The position numbers were made by a program, and so were the translations under genes. From positions 1-64,000 of the forward strand of contig NZ_JAACFT010000020.1 of NCBI RefSeq assembly GCF_029051685.1: 64,000 nt of DNA. The letters are read 5' to 3'. Shown here one piece after another: positions 1 to 7,940 of the stretch. Origin of the DNA: Bradyrhizobium sp. CSA207 (lineage in GTDB: Bacteria > Pseudomonadota > Alphaproteobacteria > Rhizobiales > Xanthobacteraceae). A model generated the notes under the pieces. That model ran no database searches and was not told the DNA's origin. It worked only from the letters and a program-made list of their open reading frames with translations. The stretch's first letter is position 1; every line of letters begins with the position of its first letter.

Positions 1-119
1 ATGACGAGCCAGACCGAAGAAGGACTGCGACAGAAAGGTGTATCTTCCGAGTAATGCATTGCGGCGTTTTAGCCGCGAGGCGCGTGAGGTGGTCGAGTAA
101 CCCGGCGACTTCCGGTCAT
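1..119. other. Window edge, no gene resolved
   Basis: The first 54 bases read in frame 1 as 17 codons followed by TAA. This could be the 3' end of a gene that starts outside the window, but the residues identify no family. Up to the repeat that begins at 120 I see no ORF with a ribosome binding site. Confidence 0.4.
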
Positions 120-217
120 GGCCCATCAGCGAAGTAGCGAGCCGCTTCATTGAAGTCCGCTCACCGAGGCATGGCGGACTAGATTTGCTCCCGTTGAATT
201 CTTCGCATTTTGACCCG
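120..217 (+). repeat. ~98-bp dispersed intergenic repeat, copy 1
   Basis: This segment aligns almost without gaps with 9760-9856 and 12815-12911, all in the same orientation. It starts with GGCCCATC and ends in a conserved block reading TTCTTCGCATTTTGACCC. The repeat runs into the upstream part of the DUF4336 reading frame, so a TTG start at 185 would lie inside the repeat and is unlikely. Confidence 0.85.
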
Positions 218-274
218 TTGCAGACATCCCGCGATCAGAGATACTCCGTGCAAGAAGCTATCCGGAAGGTGACT

Positions 275-1024
275 GTGGGTGCATCGCTATACGAACCAAT
301 CAACGTATTTAAGCCCATGGGGCCGGACATCGGAATAGTCGATGGGCCATTCGAGTACTTGACCGTGGGTGGCGTCAGGTTGCCGCTGCCTTTCACTACA
401 CGGATGACGGTCGTGCGCCTTTCGAATGGTGATCTGTTCCTGCAGTCGCCGATCAAATTTGATCAGGCGCTAGCAAGCGAGCTGCAGCAGATGGGGACAA
501 TCCGACATCTCGTGTCACCCAACCAGTTTCACTACGCTCATATCGGGGAGTGGTCGAAAGCCTTTCCCGATGCGATCCCATGGGCTTCACCGCGTGTACG
601 CCAAAGAGCGCGCGCTCGGCACATCGATGTCACGTTTGCGCGAGACCTCGGCTTCAATCCGCCAGAAGACTGGTGGCAAGACATCGACCAGACGCTATTT
701 CCCGGTGGATACTTCAAAGAGTTCATCTTCTTTCACAAGAAATCGAAGACGCTGATTCTCACGGACACGATAATCAACATCGAGTTGGATAAGATGCCCG
801 AGCCTTGGCGAACGGCGACAAAGCTCAGCGGGATGTACCATCCCCGCGGGCAAATATTCTTTGGCATGCGGCTGCCGCTATTATTACAGCGCCAAAAGGC
901 TAAAGCAGCATTCGCAAAAATCCACTCTTGGGGACCAGAGCGCATTGTGCTCAGCCATGGCCGCTGTTTCGAGTCTCATGGCGACGAAGTCATCAGGAGG
1001 ATATTTGGAGGCCCGTCGCCTTGA
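275..1024 (+). CDS. DUF4336 family protein (metallo-beta-lactamase-like)
   Basis: The predicted protein has about 249 residues and matches DUF4336, a group with a metallo-beta-lactamase-like fold and no settled reaction. Family-like segments are the N-terminal YEPINVFKPMGPDIGIVDGP, a central block on the position of an H-Y-x-H-I-G motif (about residues 90-100), and a late FFHKKSKTLILTDTIIN strand. The frame stays open upstream to 185, but that part lies in a dispersed repeat. I prefer the GTG at 275 because GGAAGG sits five bases before it; a GTG at 248 is the alternative. The protein is soluble with no signal peptide from the chosen start. It stands alone on the plus strand, so context does not help to assign a role. 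Confidence 0.72.
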   Translation: MGASLYEPINVFKPMGPDIGIVDGPFEYLTVGGVRLPLPFTTRMTVVRLSNGDLFLQSPIKFDQALASELQQMGTIRHLVSPNQFHYAHIGEWSKAFPDAIPWASPRVRQRARARHIDVTFARDLGFNPPEDWWQDIDQTLFPGGYFKEFIFFHKKSKTLILTDTIINIELDKMPEPWRTATKLSGMYHPRGQIFFGMRLPLLLQRQKAKAAFAKIHSWGPERIVLSHGRCFESHGDEVIRRIFGGPSP

Positions 1025-1137
1025 GAAGCCAATTGCCGCCCCTACCGAGCGTGCAGTGCCCATACCGGGCGGGGAACCATCCAAGCCGCATAACGTTTTT
1101 GCTTAGAGTGGAGGCTCCCTCATGAGCAACGAGCGGA

Positions 1138-1323
1138 ATGGCCACCGCCATCACACTTTTCGCTGTCGCGGTGATGATCGCAATACTCGCGGCATTCGTC
1201 ACCACGATTGAGCGGATCGAAACAAGGACGGCCAGCAACGAAACCCCGCCCGGCACGACGGACCTCGCCAAGCCACGCCCGCCACTGGACCGCGCACCGG
1301 GCCGGCCGGTGTTAGGCAACTGA
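1138..1323 (+). CDS. Small single-pass membrane protein, hypothetical
   Basis: The ORF encodes 61 residues. Residues 3-24 form one hydrophobic segment (ITLFAVAVMIAILAAFV region), followed by a polar, proline-rich tail. The best Shine-Dalgarno (GGAGG at about 1110) fits an ATG at 1122 in another frame, which gives MSNER and then, after one extra A, the membrane frame. A one-base insertion near 1137 may therefore have separated start and body. It lies 31 bases upstream of the membrane methyltransferase and could be co-transcribed with it. No family recognised. Confidence 0.45.
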   Translation: MATAITLFAVAVMIAILAAFVTTIERIETRTASNETPPGTTDLAKPRPPLDRAPGRPVLGN

Positions 1324-1354
1324 GCGGCCACATTTTGAAATGGTAACCTAGCGG

Positions 1355-2014
1355 ATGCCCGTCTCGGCTTACCTTAAGGCAGGCTTGTTCTTGGTCGCTG
1401 CGGTCGCCGCATTGTTCGGAGCGGCCGGCACGGTCGCCATCCCGGGTTTTTGGGCCTATCTCGCAATTTTCGCCGTCGTCATGATCGTTTCGTTCGCGGC
1501 GCTCGATCCGGACCTCGTGCGCGAACGCATGCGGCCGGGCGGCAAGAAGCCGCCGCTCGCGTTGAGGGTCTTCTCGCTCATTCTGTTTATGCATTGGATC
1601 GTTGCGGGGCTCGACCGTGGCCGCTTCCATTGGAGCGACAACGTGCCCGACTGGCTGCAAGGCGTTTGCCTGTTCACGTTCGCAGCCGGCTATGCCCTGG
1701 CACTATGGGCCATGCGCGTGAATCGGTTTTTTTCCTCTGCAATTCGCATCCAGACCGACCGCGGCCAGCACGTCGTCACCACGGGACCCTACGCCTTCGT
1801 CCGCCATCCCGGATACGCCGCCGGGATTCTGATCATAACGGCAAGCGGACCCGCGCTCGGATCGTGGCTCGCGGCCGCGCTCGTTGTGATCTTCATGCTG
1901 CCGTTTCTGCTCCATCGCACCATCACGGAGGATCGAATTCTTCAGGTAGAGCTTGCGGGCTATTCGGATTACGCCGCGCGGCTCCGATGGCGGCTCGTTC
2001 CGGGCATTTGGTGA
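1355..2014 (+). CDS. Isoprenylcysteine carboxyl methyltransferase (ICMT/PEMT) family protein
   Basis: The 219-residue protein has about five hydrophobic segments (roughly residues 7-25, 28-48, 68-84, 103-122 and 155-190). It carries the family's C-terminal signature: GPYAFVRHPGYAAGI near residues 147-161 and the acidic LHRTITEDRILQ segment near 188-200. Such proteins are inner-membrane SAM-dependent methyltransferases. In bacteria the acceptor is usually unknown and true prenyl-cysteine substrates are not expected, so only the enzyme class is firm. The gene follows a tiny membrane ORF on the same strand with a 31-base gap. No clear Shine-Dalgarno precedes the ATG at 1355. Length is normal for the family and no key segment is missing. 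Confidence 0.85.
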   Translation: MPVSAYLKAGLFLVAAVAALFGAAGTVAIPGFWAYLAIFAVVMIVSFAALDPDLVRERMRPGGKKPPLALRVFSLILFMHWIVAGLDRGRFHWSDNVPDWLQGVCLFTFAAGYALALWAMRVNRFFSSAIRIQTDRGQHVVTTGPYAFVRHPGYAAGILIITASGPALGSWLAAALVVIFMLPFLLHRTITEDRILQVELAGYSDYAARLRWRLVPGIW

Positions 2015-2536
2015 GCGCCAAACCTCACTTGGGAAAGCATGCTGCTCATCGGGACGTCGCCATCTCAGAGAGGAAGCAAGCGAGCCATGTCTGAAAGTGG
2101 CCCATCGCATTGGTTAGCAAAGGTCCGCTTTCGCGCCGCTTATTGGTGTTAAGCGGACGATCAACCAATAGGGCCGTGTTGCGCATCGGGCGAGGCGCAG
2201 AAGGCGTTGACGGTCGAGCTCCGGCGCCGCGCGGAGTGGCGCAAAGGCGAGTTGGCGGCCGAGCGCTTTCGAGCCGAATGTAATCACACCAATGTCGCAG
2301 CCCTTGCCACATTCTGAACCAGATCGGATGCGGTAATCGGCGACATCAAGGATCGGAAGGCCGGCGGATGTACCCGAGCCTGATGGTCTATGAGAAGGGC
2401 CCCGACGTGCCAGCGTCGGGGTCTTATTCATGGTCCCAACGAACGGATTACGAACGCAGAAGGGTCCATCTAAGAACCAACATACCTAGTTCCGAGTTTA
2501 CACAGGTGGGCAGGTTCGTAGAGATGGGTATGCGTC
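2015..2536. other. Intergenic stretch with repeat head and a hairpin
   Basis: No convincing gene. Bases 2099-2117 repeat the GGCCCATCGCxTTGGTT head found at 9170. A minus-strand ORF over 2114-2431 has protein-like composition in its middle but no recognisable domain and a repeat at its 3' end, so it is not called. A perfect hairpin lies at 2400-2421. Confidence 0.5.
2400..2421. terminator. Perfect 8-bp hairpin, terminator-like
   Basis: CCCCGACG at 2400-2407 and CGTCGGGG at 2414-2421 pair perfectly around a six-base loop, followed by TCTTATTC. The tract after the stem is only moderately T-rich, so this may be a weak terminator or another RNA element. It lies 386 bases after the methyltransferase stop. 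Confidence 0.45.
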
Positions 2537-2734
2537 ATGAAGCGCCTGCGGTTCATACGAAAAGCCTCGTTAAAGGCTCGGCTTGACCTAGAAGCTCAAC
2601 AGCTACGCAATGAAGCCCGGTCATGCCCGCCAGGACACAAACGAGACAGTCTGCTTAGGAAGGCTCGGCAGAACGAAGTCACGTCTCAGATAACCGAGTG
2701 GCTGACCTTGCCAAGATGGCAACCACCGAAGTAG
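2537..2734 (+). CDS. Small basic hypothetical protein
   Basis: The 65-residue product is rich in Arg and Lys and looks helical (LKARLDLEAQQLRNEARSCP, then a KRDSLLRKARQNEVTSQITEWL helix). The amphipathic pattern suggests a real small protein, and similar short basic proteins are familiar from rhizobial genomes, but no function is known to me. The upstream region has no strong Shine-Dalgarno. It ends in WLTLPRWQPPK. Confidence 0.5.
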   Translation: MKRLRFIRKASLKARLDLEAQQLRNEARSCPPGHKRDSLLRKARQNEVTSQITEWLTLPRWQPPK

Positions 2735-2875
2735 ATCCACTTCAGAATGGTCAAGATGGATTAGTGGCGGAGCAAATTTGGTGCCGATGCCTGTCGTTTT
2801 CGCGCTGGCGCTCTTTGAGAGATCGACGCGGCTTTGCGGGCCGCTGCCGCAATTGTCGCCGCGGTCAGCGCTAGT

Positions 2876-3076
2876 TTAGCCTTCCTCCGTTAGCTGGGCG
2901 ACAGGTTGACGGCTCACGCGGGCGAGTACGTGGATCACCTCATCTCTGTCCAGAACGGCATGCAGGCGCTCCACCATGTGTGCCGCATCGAATGAGTTGG
3001 AAATCACACACTCTCTGAGGATATGCCGAGCATCCTGCACAGCTCGGAATAGCACTTCCAAGTCAGGATTGTTCAT
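2876..3076 (-). CDS. Small hypothetical protein
   Basis: The 66-residue product has two likely helices (residues 4-22 and 29-52) and a short polar tail. CTGGAG about nine bases before the ATG at 3076 is a good ribosome binding site, which supports translation. Nothing identifies a family. It lies in the same orientation as the small gene at 3185-3388, separated by 108 bases, and both may belong to a group of tiny helical proteins. Confidence 0.55.
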   Translation of the reverse strand: MNNPDLEVLFRAVQDARHILRECVISNSFDAAHMVERLHAVLDRDEVIHVLARVSRQPVAQLTEEG

Positions 3077-3184
3077 CGCCTACTCCAGTAAAAGTAATTG
3101 CGTACTGGGGACGGGTGTTCCTGCGGCAGATCACGACTTTAGTAGAACTGCCAGTTCGGGAAAAAATGGAAACCTTCGACATGA

Positions 3185-3388
3185 CTAAGCTCCCGGCGGA
3201 ACGTCAGGAGCGATCTCGGAATAGCTGTCGCCAAGAGCCCGCTCAACCTCCGACGCGAGCACGGTCAAGTGCTCGGCAAGTTTCGCGAACAGCTCCCGCT
3301 TTTTCGGGTCCGTCGCCAGATCACGAATGAGGGCACATTCGGCGGCGTCGGTGCGGAGCTTCTCCAGCCGGACTTGCATGTCCTTCAT
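3185..3388 (-). CDS. Small helical hypothetical protein
   Basis: The 67-residue product is almost entirely amphipathic helix: MKDMQVRLEKLRTDAAECAL, a short hinge around TDPKKR, then ELFAKLAEHLTVLASEVERAL. The pattern recalls helical-hairpin proteins that dimerise. GCGAGG upstream of the ATG at 3388 may serve as the ribosome binding site. Similar short proteins are common in rhizobia, but I know no function. It ends in a disordered SYSEIAPDVPPGA tail. Confidence 0.62.
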   Translation of the reverse strand: MKDMQVRLEKLRTDAAECALIRDLATDPKKRELFAKLAEHLTVLASEVERALGDSYSEIAPDVPPGA

Positions 3389-3665
3389 CGGCGGCCTCGC
3401 TGTTCCTTTGCTGGAACATTACAAATACCCTGCTTCCGACCACAAGTGAACACGGCGATCGTCTGATTGGGATTAGCGTGCCGGGGGCACGGCGGACGCC
3501 CCCAATCCGCCAGCCCATCGGACCGCCGGCCCCACCGTCCTCTCCCTCCGCCGCAAGGGGCCGGCTGGCCCGAGGCAGCTTTGCGCAACATCAAAAGCGA
3601 GATTGGCTACTCCGGATAGGCTGGACGTGTAGCCGAACAACCTCTTGTCAGGCTGCTGAGGTTAT

Positions 3666-3696
3666 GAGGCCCGGGCTCCTAGGCACACCGGGCCTC
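3666..3696. terminator. 9-bp perfect hairpin upstream of small gene
   Basis: GAGGCCCGG at 3666-3674 pairs with CCGGGCCTC at 3688-3696 around a 13-base loop. No T tract follows on the plus strand. It stands in a 388-base region (3389-3776) that otherwise holds no supported gene and could be a terminator or a leader structure for the gene at 3777. Confidence 0.4.
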
Positions 3697-3776
3697 GTCC
3701 TAACTGCTGATCCGCGTCGTGCCATGGCGCACTGCGTGTGAGGTCTCCCTCGTGTCGAGGCGACAGGAAGCGCTAC

Positions 3777-4043
3777 ATGCCCCCCAAAGCGCACGCCGAT
3801 GATCTCAGCGCGACGGTGCGCTATGCACTCGAGACAACTCGTGCAATCGCGGTCTGTCCCTTCCATTCTGATGTAACCATCCGCGTCGGTGACGATGCGG
3901 CCGAAAGCCACGCCTTCGAACGCGCCAAAAGGATCATTAAGAGCGACGGTACGAATTGGAGTTCAAAGGCGCTCAACGAAGAGATTGGTCGGCAACTCAG
4001 CGAAGCGGCAGATGGGGAATGCCCCCGCTGCGCGTCGCATTGA
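3777..4043 (+). CDS. Conserved-looking hypothetical protein with CPF and CPRC motifs
   Basis: The 88-residue product begins MPPKAHADDLSATVRYALE and has a Cys in VCPFHSD near residue 28 and a closing CPRC motif, so four-point metal or redox binding is conceivable but unproven. The ATG at 3777 is preceded by AGGAAG at a good distance, so the in-frame codons back to 3738 are left out. Composition (ETTRAIAVCPFHSDVTIRVG) looks like a folded soluble protein. I recognise no named family. The gene is convergent with the small minus-strand ORF at 4094-4270. Confidence 0.6.
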   Translation: MPPKAHADDLSATVRYALETTRAIAVCPFHSDVTIRVGDDAAESHAFERAKRIIKSDGTNWSSKALNEEIGRQLSEAADGECPRCASH

Positions 4044-4093
4044 ACCGATGCGCCGGTGCAGTGCGCTCAGGCTTGTGCACGAGATCAGCCGCG

Positions 4094-4270
4094 CTAGTGC
4101 GGCTCGCGATTGTCAGCTACCTCGCGCGCTGCCAGATGTAGCTCCAGCTCTCTGAGCTGCTCAATCAGCAATTCTAGGATCTCTTGGTAGTCGGAAGTCG
4201 TCAATGAATGCACGCCGCGTAACGTCAGTTGGTTCTGGAGGATCGTCGCCATCATGGCTTTAACGCTCAT
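4094..4270 (-). CDS. Very small helical protein (58 aa)
   Basis: This ORF reads MSVKAMMATILQNQL at its start and ends in TAG at 4094. Residues 25-48 (SDYQEILELLIEQLRELELH) form a strongly amphipathic leucine-rich helix of coiled-coil type. AGAGAG stands just upstream of the ATG at 4270. The protein-like pattern and the RBS argue for a real gene, perhaps a dimerising partner protein. No family is recognised. Confidence 0.5.
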   Translation of the reverse strand: MSVKAMMATILQNQLTLRGVHSLTTSDYQEILELLIEQLRELELHLAAREVADNREPH

Positions 4271-4685
4271 GGGCCGCTCTCTGAAAATAGATCGTCACAA
4301 AAAATCAATCTGAAGTAGATGCCAAACATCTTGAATGTGCAACGCCCGTAGAACTACGTGCAGAGCCGCGGATAGCTTCGCAGCGCACAAATAGATGATG
4401 ATCCCTTTCTTCCGCGCCCTTGGTCTGGCGCTACTTCTTGACCAGGTCCGCGCGGCCCCCTGTTGTCGGCTCATCGAGCTAGACGGGAAGTAACCGGCCG
4501 AGCTGCCAACCGGCGCTCATGACCCAAAGCCGACGCTCATGTCCCGCCGCGCTCCCGTCAGTGGTCAGGATATCTTGCGGACCTGGACGATGGTGGTTTC
4601 CGCCACCGGTCATCAGGTACGACCGTGCGACGAATCGATCTTCTCAATGCTCTCCCGCGATTCATGCGCCGCAGCCGGCCCGATT
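4271..4685. other. Intergenic region, no supported gene
   Basis: Overlapping short frames at 4519-4863 on both strands look random. Bases 4508-4546 contain two near-identical copies of a 'CCGxCGCTCATG' word, which resembles the tail of the dispersed repeat near 10480. Nothing else stands out. Confidence 0.5.
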
Positions 4686-5042
4686 TCAGCAGGTAATGTG
4701 AAAAAGGCCGATCTTCTTTGCGCGCGAGTCGTTGAACGTATGAATCGCCTTGGGGGTCGGCTGCAGCAGGACCGTGCAACCCTTTTTCGCAAAATACGTC
4801 TCGGCTTCCGGCGATAGGTGCACATTGCCCATCTGGCCCGAGCCAAGAATTAGCTGCTCGCATCCGTCCTCATAGAGGAACTTCGCTTCGTCTTTCGAGA
4901 GGACATGCGAGGTGCCGTAGTACTTCTTCGACAGCTTTTTCTTCCGCCTTGCCACTTCACCGGAGAGACGAATGATCACGTCGTGTTCATAGGTCTTTCC
5001 GTCAATCGTGATGGTTCCGAATGCAGTGCGTTCGATCTCCAT
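4686..5042 (-). CDS. Mth938-like domain protein (DUF498/NDUFAF3-like)
   Basis: The 118-residue product has the Mth938-like fold signature: an N-terminal FGTITIDGKTYEHDVIIRLSG strand pair, a conserved central QLILGSGQMGNVHLSPEAE block near residues 63-81, and a C-terminal KAIHTFNDSRAKKIGLFHITC end. Members are small soluble proteins; some eukaryotic relatives help complex I assembly, while the bacterial role is open. Here it is the third gene of a minus-strand unit behind an aldolase/phosphatase and a phosphofructokinase, with 107 bases to the latter, so a link to sugar-phosphate metabolism is possible but unproven. An unusual feature is the lysine-rich ARRKKKLSKKYYGTSHVLS insertion near residues 31-49. 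Confidence 0.82.
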   Translation of the reverse strand: MEIERTAFGTITIDGKTYEHDVIIRLSGEVARRKKKLSKKYYGTSHVLSKDEAKFLYEDGCEQLILGSGQMGNVHLSPEAETYFAKKGCTVLLQPTPKAIHTFNDSRAKKIGLFHITC

Positions 5043-5149
5043 GGCCTGACTCCTTCATGATCTCGGCACGAAGCCCTGACCCCGCGTCGGCAGACCCATC
5101 TGGCCGGGCACCACTTCCGAGCCTGCCCCATACGAGACTTTCTTGGGGG

Positions 5150-6358
5150 TTACCACCTGCCACCCTGTGACGCGCGGTTGAGAAAGATCGGCAGCCCCCG
5201 CTTGTTGGCGTAGATGGGGCGGTAGCGCTCCGTGTTATACATGCTGGTGACGTCCAGTTTGCGCGGCCCGAGCTTGGCGTCAGGGATGGGCACAAGGTCG
5301 TAGCGGCCCTCGACCAGCGCCGACATGAGGCCGGTCTTGCCTTCCAGGATGGCATCGTAGGCCATGTTGCCGAAAGTCAGGGCGACGAGCTTGTCGATGA
5401 AGTCAGGATCGCCCGATCGCAGGTCGTAGGTGAGATCAGAGACGATGGTCTCCTCGCCGGCGCGCCGCTTGATCTCGTCGGCAAGCACTTCGGCCACGCT
5501 CGTCCTTTTTCGGTGACCGTAGGCGTCAGGCTCGCCGTATTCCTGCAGCCTGAAGCCCTCCCACTCGGCACCTTCGCTGAGTACGATCAGCGCGTAGTTG
5601 CTTGGGTTCGCACGCTTCTCCTCGATGAGCAGTTGGATCAGTTTGTCGAGGTTGACCTTGTACTCCGGTATGACGCACCGTATCGAGGTCACGTACGCGG
5701 TGTAGAGAGCTGTAAATCCGGCATCGCGGCCAAAGATGCGGAAAATGCCAATTCGCTCGTGTGAGCCGACAGTGGTGCGCTGCCGCTGGATTGCATCGCT
5801 GGCGCGGGTGATCGCGGTCGAGAAGCCGATGCAATACTCGGTGTTGCGGACGTCGTTATCCATCGTCTTCGGGATGGCGATAATCTTGACGCCGAGCCCG
5901 TTGAGCTTGTCCGCATAGCTGAGTGTGTCGTCGCCGCCGATGGCGATGAGGTGCTCGATGCCCAGCCCGGAGAGGTTCGCCAATACCTGGCCGGTGAGAT
6001 CCCAGGTCTTGGTTGCGATGCCGCTCTTGGTACTCTCCGAGACTGGAAGGTCTTGGCCAGCGAGATGATCGGGCAGTTTCTTCATTTTGGAGGGATTGGT
6101 GCGGCTCGAGTGCAGCACGGTACCGCCGCGTCGGTCGATGACGCGCGTGTTTTCGCGGTTGAGCGGGATAAGGTAGTGCGATTTGCTGGCGGGGTCGTCG
6201 AGGTCAAGGTGCGTGAGGGCTTCCCAACCGCGGCGCAGACCGACGACCTCAATGTCATCCTCGCTGCCGCGATAGGTCACGGTCTTGATGATTGCGTTGA
6301 GGCCGGCAACGTCGCCGCCACCCGTTAGAATGCCGATGCGTTTTCTAGCCAAGCTCAT
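5150..6358 (-). CDS. pfp: 6-phosphofructokinase, pyrophosphate-type signature
   Basis: The 402-residue protein is a phosphofructokinase. The nucleotide/pyrophosphate loop GGGDVAGLNA is at residues 13-22, GGDDT at 141-145 and PKTMDND at 163-169. In this family Gly at the second position after GGD and Gly before TxDND mark ATP enzymes, while Asp and Lys mark pyrophosphate enzymes. This protein has both Asp and Lys, so reversible PPi-dependent conversion of fructose 6-phosphate is expected. It lies 43 bases downstream of the aldolase/phosphatase. GGGAG touches the ATG at 6358, while a TTG six bases further (6352) has better spacing, so the true start could be two codons later. Residues 85-115 form an extra lysine-rich loop compared with short bacterial enzymes. 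Confidence 0.9.
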   Translation of the reverse strand: MSLARKRIGILTGGGDVAGLNAIIKTVTYRGSEDDIEVVGLRRGWEALTHLDLDDPASKSHYLIPLNRENTRVIDRRGGTVLHSSRTNPSKMKKLPDHLAGQDLPVSESTKSGIATKTWDLTGQVLANLSGLGIEHLIAIGGDDTLSYADKLNGLGVKIIAIPKTMDNDVRNTEYCIGFSTAITRASDAIQRQRTTVGSHERIGIFRIFGRDAGFTALYTAYVTSIRCVIPEYKVNLDKLIQLLIEEKRANPSNYALIVLSEGAEWEGFRLQEYGEPDAYGHRKRTSVAEVLADEIKRRAGEETIVSDLTYDLRSGDPDFIDKLVALTFGNMAYDAILEGKTGLMSALVEGRYDLVPIPDAKLGPRKLDVTSMYNTERYRPIYANKRGLPIFLNRASQGGRW

Positions 6359-6401
6359 CTCCCAGCATTGGCATGTCGCAATAATGCACAGCGAGGCGTT
6401 C

Positions 6402-7547
6402 CTACTCGGCCGCTTCCGGTTTGCGCTCCCCGCGCGGCCGAAAACGCTTCAGCAATGCGGACACGGTGTCGCGGAAGCCGCCATACTCCAGCTCGGAATA
6501 GGGCAGCATCGCGGCGCCAGACCAGCCCTGGCTGCGCATCTCGATCGCCTTGCGCTGGGCGCGCCGGCGGACCTCGTCCCACGCCGGGTTGTCAAAGAAA
6601 TCGGTATAGGACTCCGAAAAACGGCCGTCCTTGTCGATCGAAAAGCCAGCGCAGGAAACAATTGGCAGGCAGTACATGCCCGTCACCGGTGTATTAAGTG
6701 GCACTGGCATGAGCGGCATCACGTGCGAGCCGCGCGCATCGCCGCCTACGAAGTGCGCCTTCGCGAACGGCGAGACGATTTCTTCCGGCGCTGGGAAAAT
6801 CCCTTGGTTCCTGACGATCGCGACCGGATCGTCCTTGCCGGTGTACTTGCCTGCGATCGAGTGGAGACGCTGCGCCGAAACAGCGACGGCAACCTCGTCA
6901 TACGTTCGAGAAACGATGCGATCGATCCCAAAGCGCTCATTGTCGCGGAGCAGCGCGGCAATGTGGTAGCCGTCCGCGGGCGCGTCGAGTTCGATCACGC
7001 TGTCGCCAGCCGTGTGGTCCATGTCGATGACATGAAAACGGAAACCCTTGATCATCGGAGGCAGCATCAGCCCGGCGCAATACATGGGATCGGCAAAGGT
7101 GAGGTAGAGCGGCAGGTTGTAGGCGCCGGGGCCGCATTTGTCGGCGGCGAACACCATGAAGGACTCCGCGGGCCTCGAACCCGAGAGACTGTGGTCGAAG
7201 CTGAGCTCCGCGACGCCCGGTCCGGCGCCGCGAACGTTTCCGGAAGGCGCGTCGACCAGAAGATCCTGGCCGGCGCCGTAGAGGCCCGAGTTTTTCGCAA
7301 CCGCCGTGGCCGCAAGAAACGCCTTCCAGGCGAGTTGATGTATCTCAGAGCTCCCCTCGCCCCGTGTGTGCGTCATGATGATCGCAATGTCGTCGCCGGT
7401 GTGGCAGATGAAACCGTCGATCAAGAGACCATTGCAGATCGCCTTCGCGACCTCGCCCTCGACAGCCGCCATCATGCGTGTAGACGGTTTCGTGTGCCCA
7501 CCGACGGAGCCAACGTCAGCCTTGATGACTGAAAGGGTGAGTCTCAT
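6402..7547 (-). CDS. Fructose-1,6-bisphosphate aldolase/phosphatase (archaeal-type, class V FBPase)
   Basis: The 381-residue protein matches the bifunctional enzyme that condenses triose phosphates and dephosphorylates the product to fructose 6-phosphate, a gluconeogenic step. Visible landmarks are the N-terminal KADVGSVGGHTKPS (residues 9-22), CHTGDDIAIIMTH (48-60), GAGPGVAELSFDHS (107-120), DMDHTAGDS (175-183) and YTGKDDP (235-241), which holds the tyrosine and Schiff-base lysine of the family. The start is set at 7547 because GGAGGG overlaps the two upstream ATG codons and is correctly spaced for this one. The gene leads a unit with a PPi-type phosphofructokinase. The family is best known from archaea and deep-branching bacteria, so its presence here suggests old transfer. 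Confidence 0.92.
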   Translation of the reverse strand: MRLTLSVIKADVGSVGGHTKPSTRMMAAVEGEVAKAICNGLLIDGFICHTGDDIAIIMTHTRGEGSSEIHQLAWKAFLAATAVAKNSGLYGAGQDLLVDAPSGNVRGAGPGVAELSFDHSLSGSRPAESFMVFAADKCGPGAYNLPLYLTFADPMYCAGLMLPPMIKGFRFHVIDMDHTAGDSVIELDAPADGYHIAALLRDNERFGIDRIVSRTYDEVAVAVSAQRLHSIAGKYTGKDDPVAIVRNQGIFPAPEEIVSPFAKAHFVGGDARGSHVMPLMPVPLNTPVTGMYCLPIVSCAGFSIDKDGRFSESYTDFFDNPAWDEVRRRAQRKAIEMRSQGWSGAAMLPYSELEYGGFRDTVSALLKRFRPRGERKPEAAE

Positions 7548-7940
7548 GAGCATTCCCTCCAATCAGCGCAGCTCAGCGCCTCGGCGCCTGCTGCGCCGGG
7601 GCGACGGCGCTGCTCACTCGCGGAAAAGAACGTCTGATGTTTCGTTAGGTTCCATACTGCCTTTCTTTCTCGAAAAGCTCGGGCTCATCCGGTAGCCGGC
7701 ATCATCGATCACCGCAAATGTCCCAGAAGCGATGCTGCCCTCATTTGCTGCGGTGCACGAGGCCGGTGCTGGCCCATCGCGTCGGTCGGCGCAGCGACAT
7801 ATCCAGAACTCGGCGCAACCCGGAAGTCACCGTCAGAGGGCAAGCCGACGCGATCGGCGCGTAACGATCCTGCACGCGAATGGCGCGCCGTCGCGTGCGC
7901 CATTCGCTCCTACAATCGATTTCTTGCGAAGAAACGAGCC
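7548..7940. other. Intergenic region with one dispersed repeat
   Basis: This holds the promoter side of the aldolase/phosphatase gene and a repeat at 7771-7829. Short frames on both strands show no recognisable protein. Confidence 0.5.
7771..7829 (+). repeat. Dispersed repeat, second class, copy 1
   Basis: The segment starts GGCCCATCGCGTCGGT and continues to GCAGCGACAT and CGGAAGTC. It matches 9170-9233 with a few small gaps in the same orientation. The head is shared with the ~98-bp class. Confidence 0.7.

Noticed and set aside
4519..4863. Short ORFs on both strands before the Mth938-like gene
   Set aside because: They are mutually overlapping and without start signals; the region also contains a direct-repeat word.
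6285..7532. 415-codon plus-strand ORF
   Set aside because: It is the complement of the aldolase/phosphatase gene, is rich in Arg and His as shadows in GC-rich DNA are, and has no domain.
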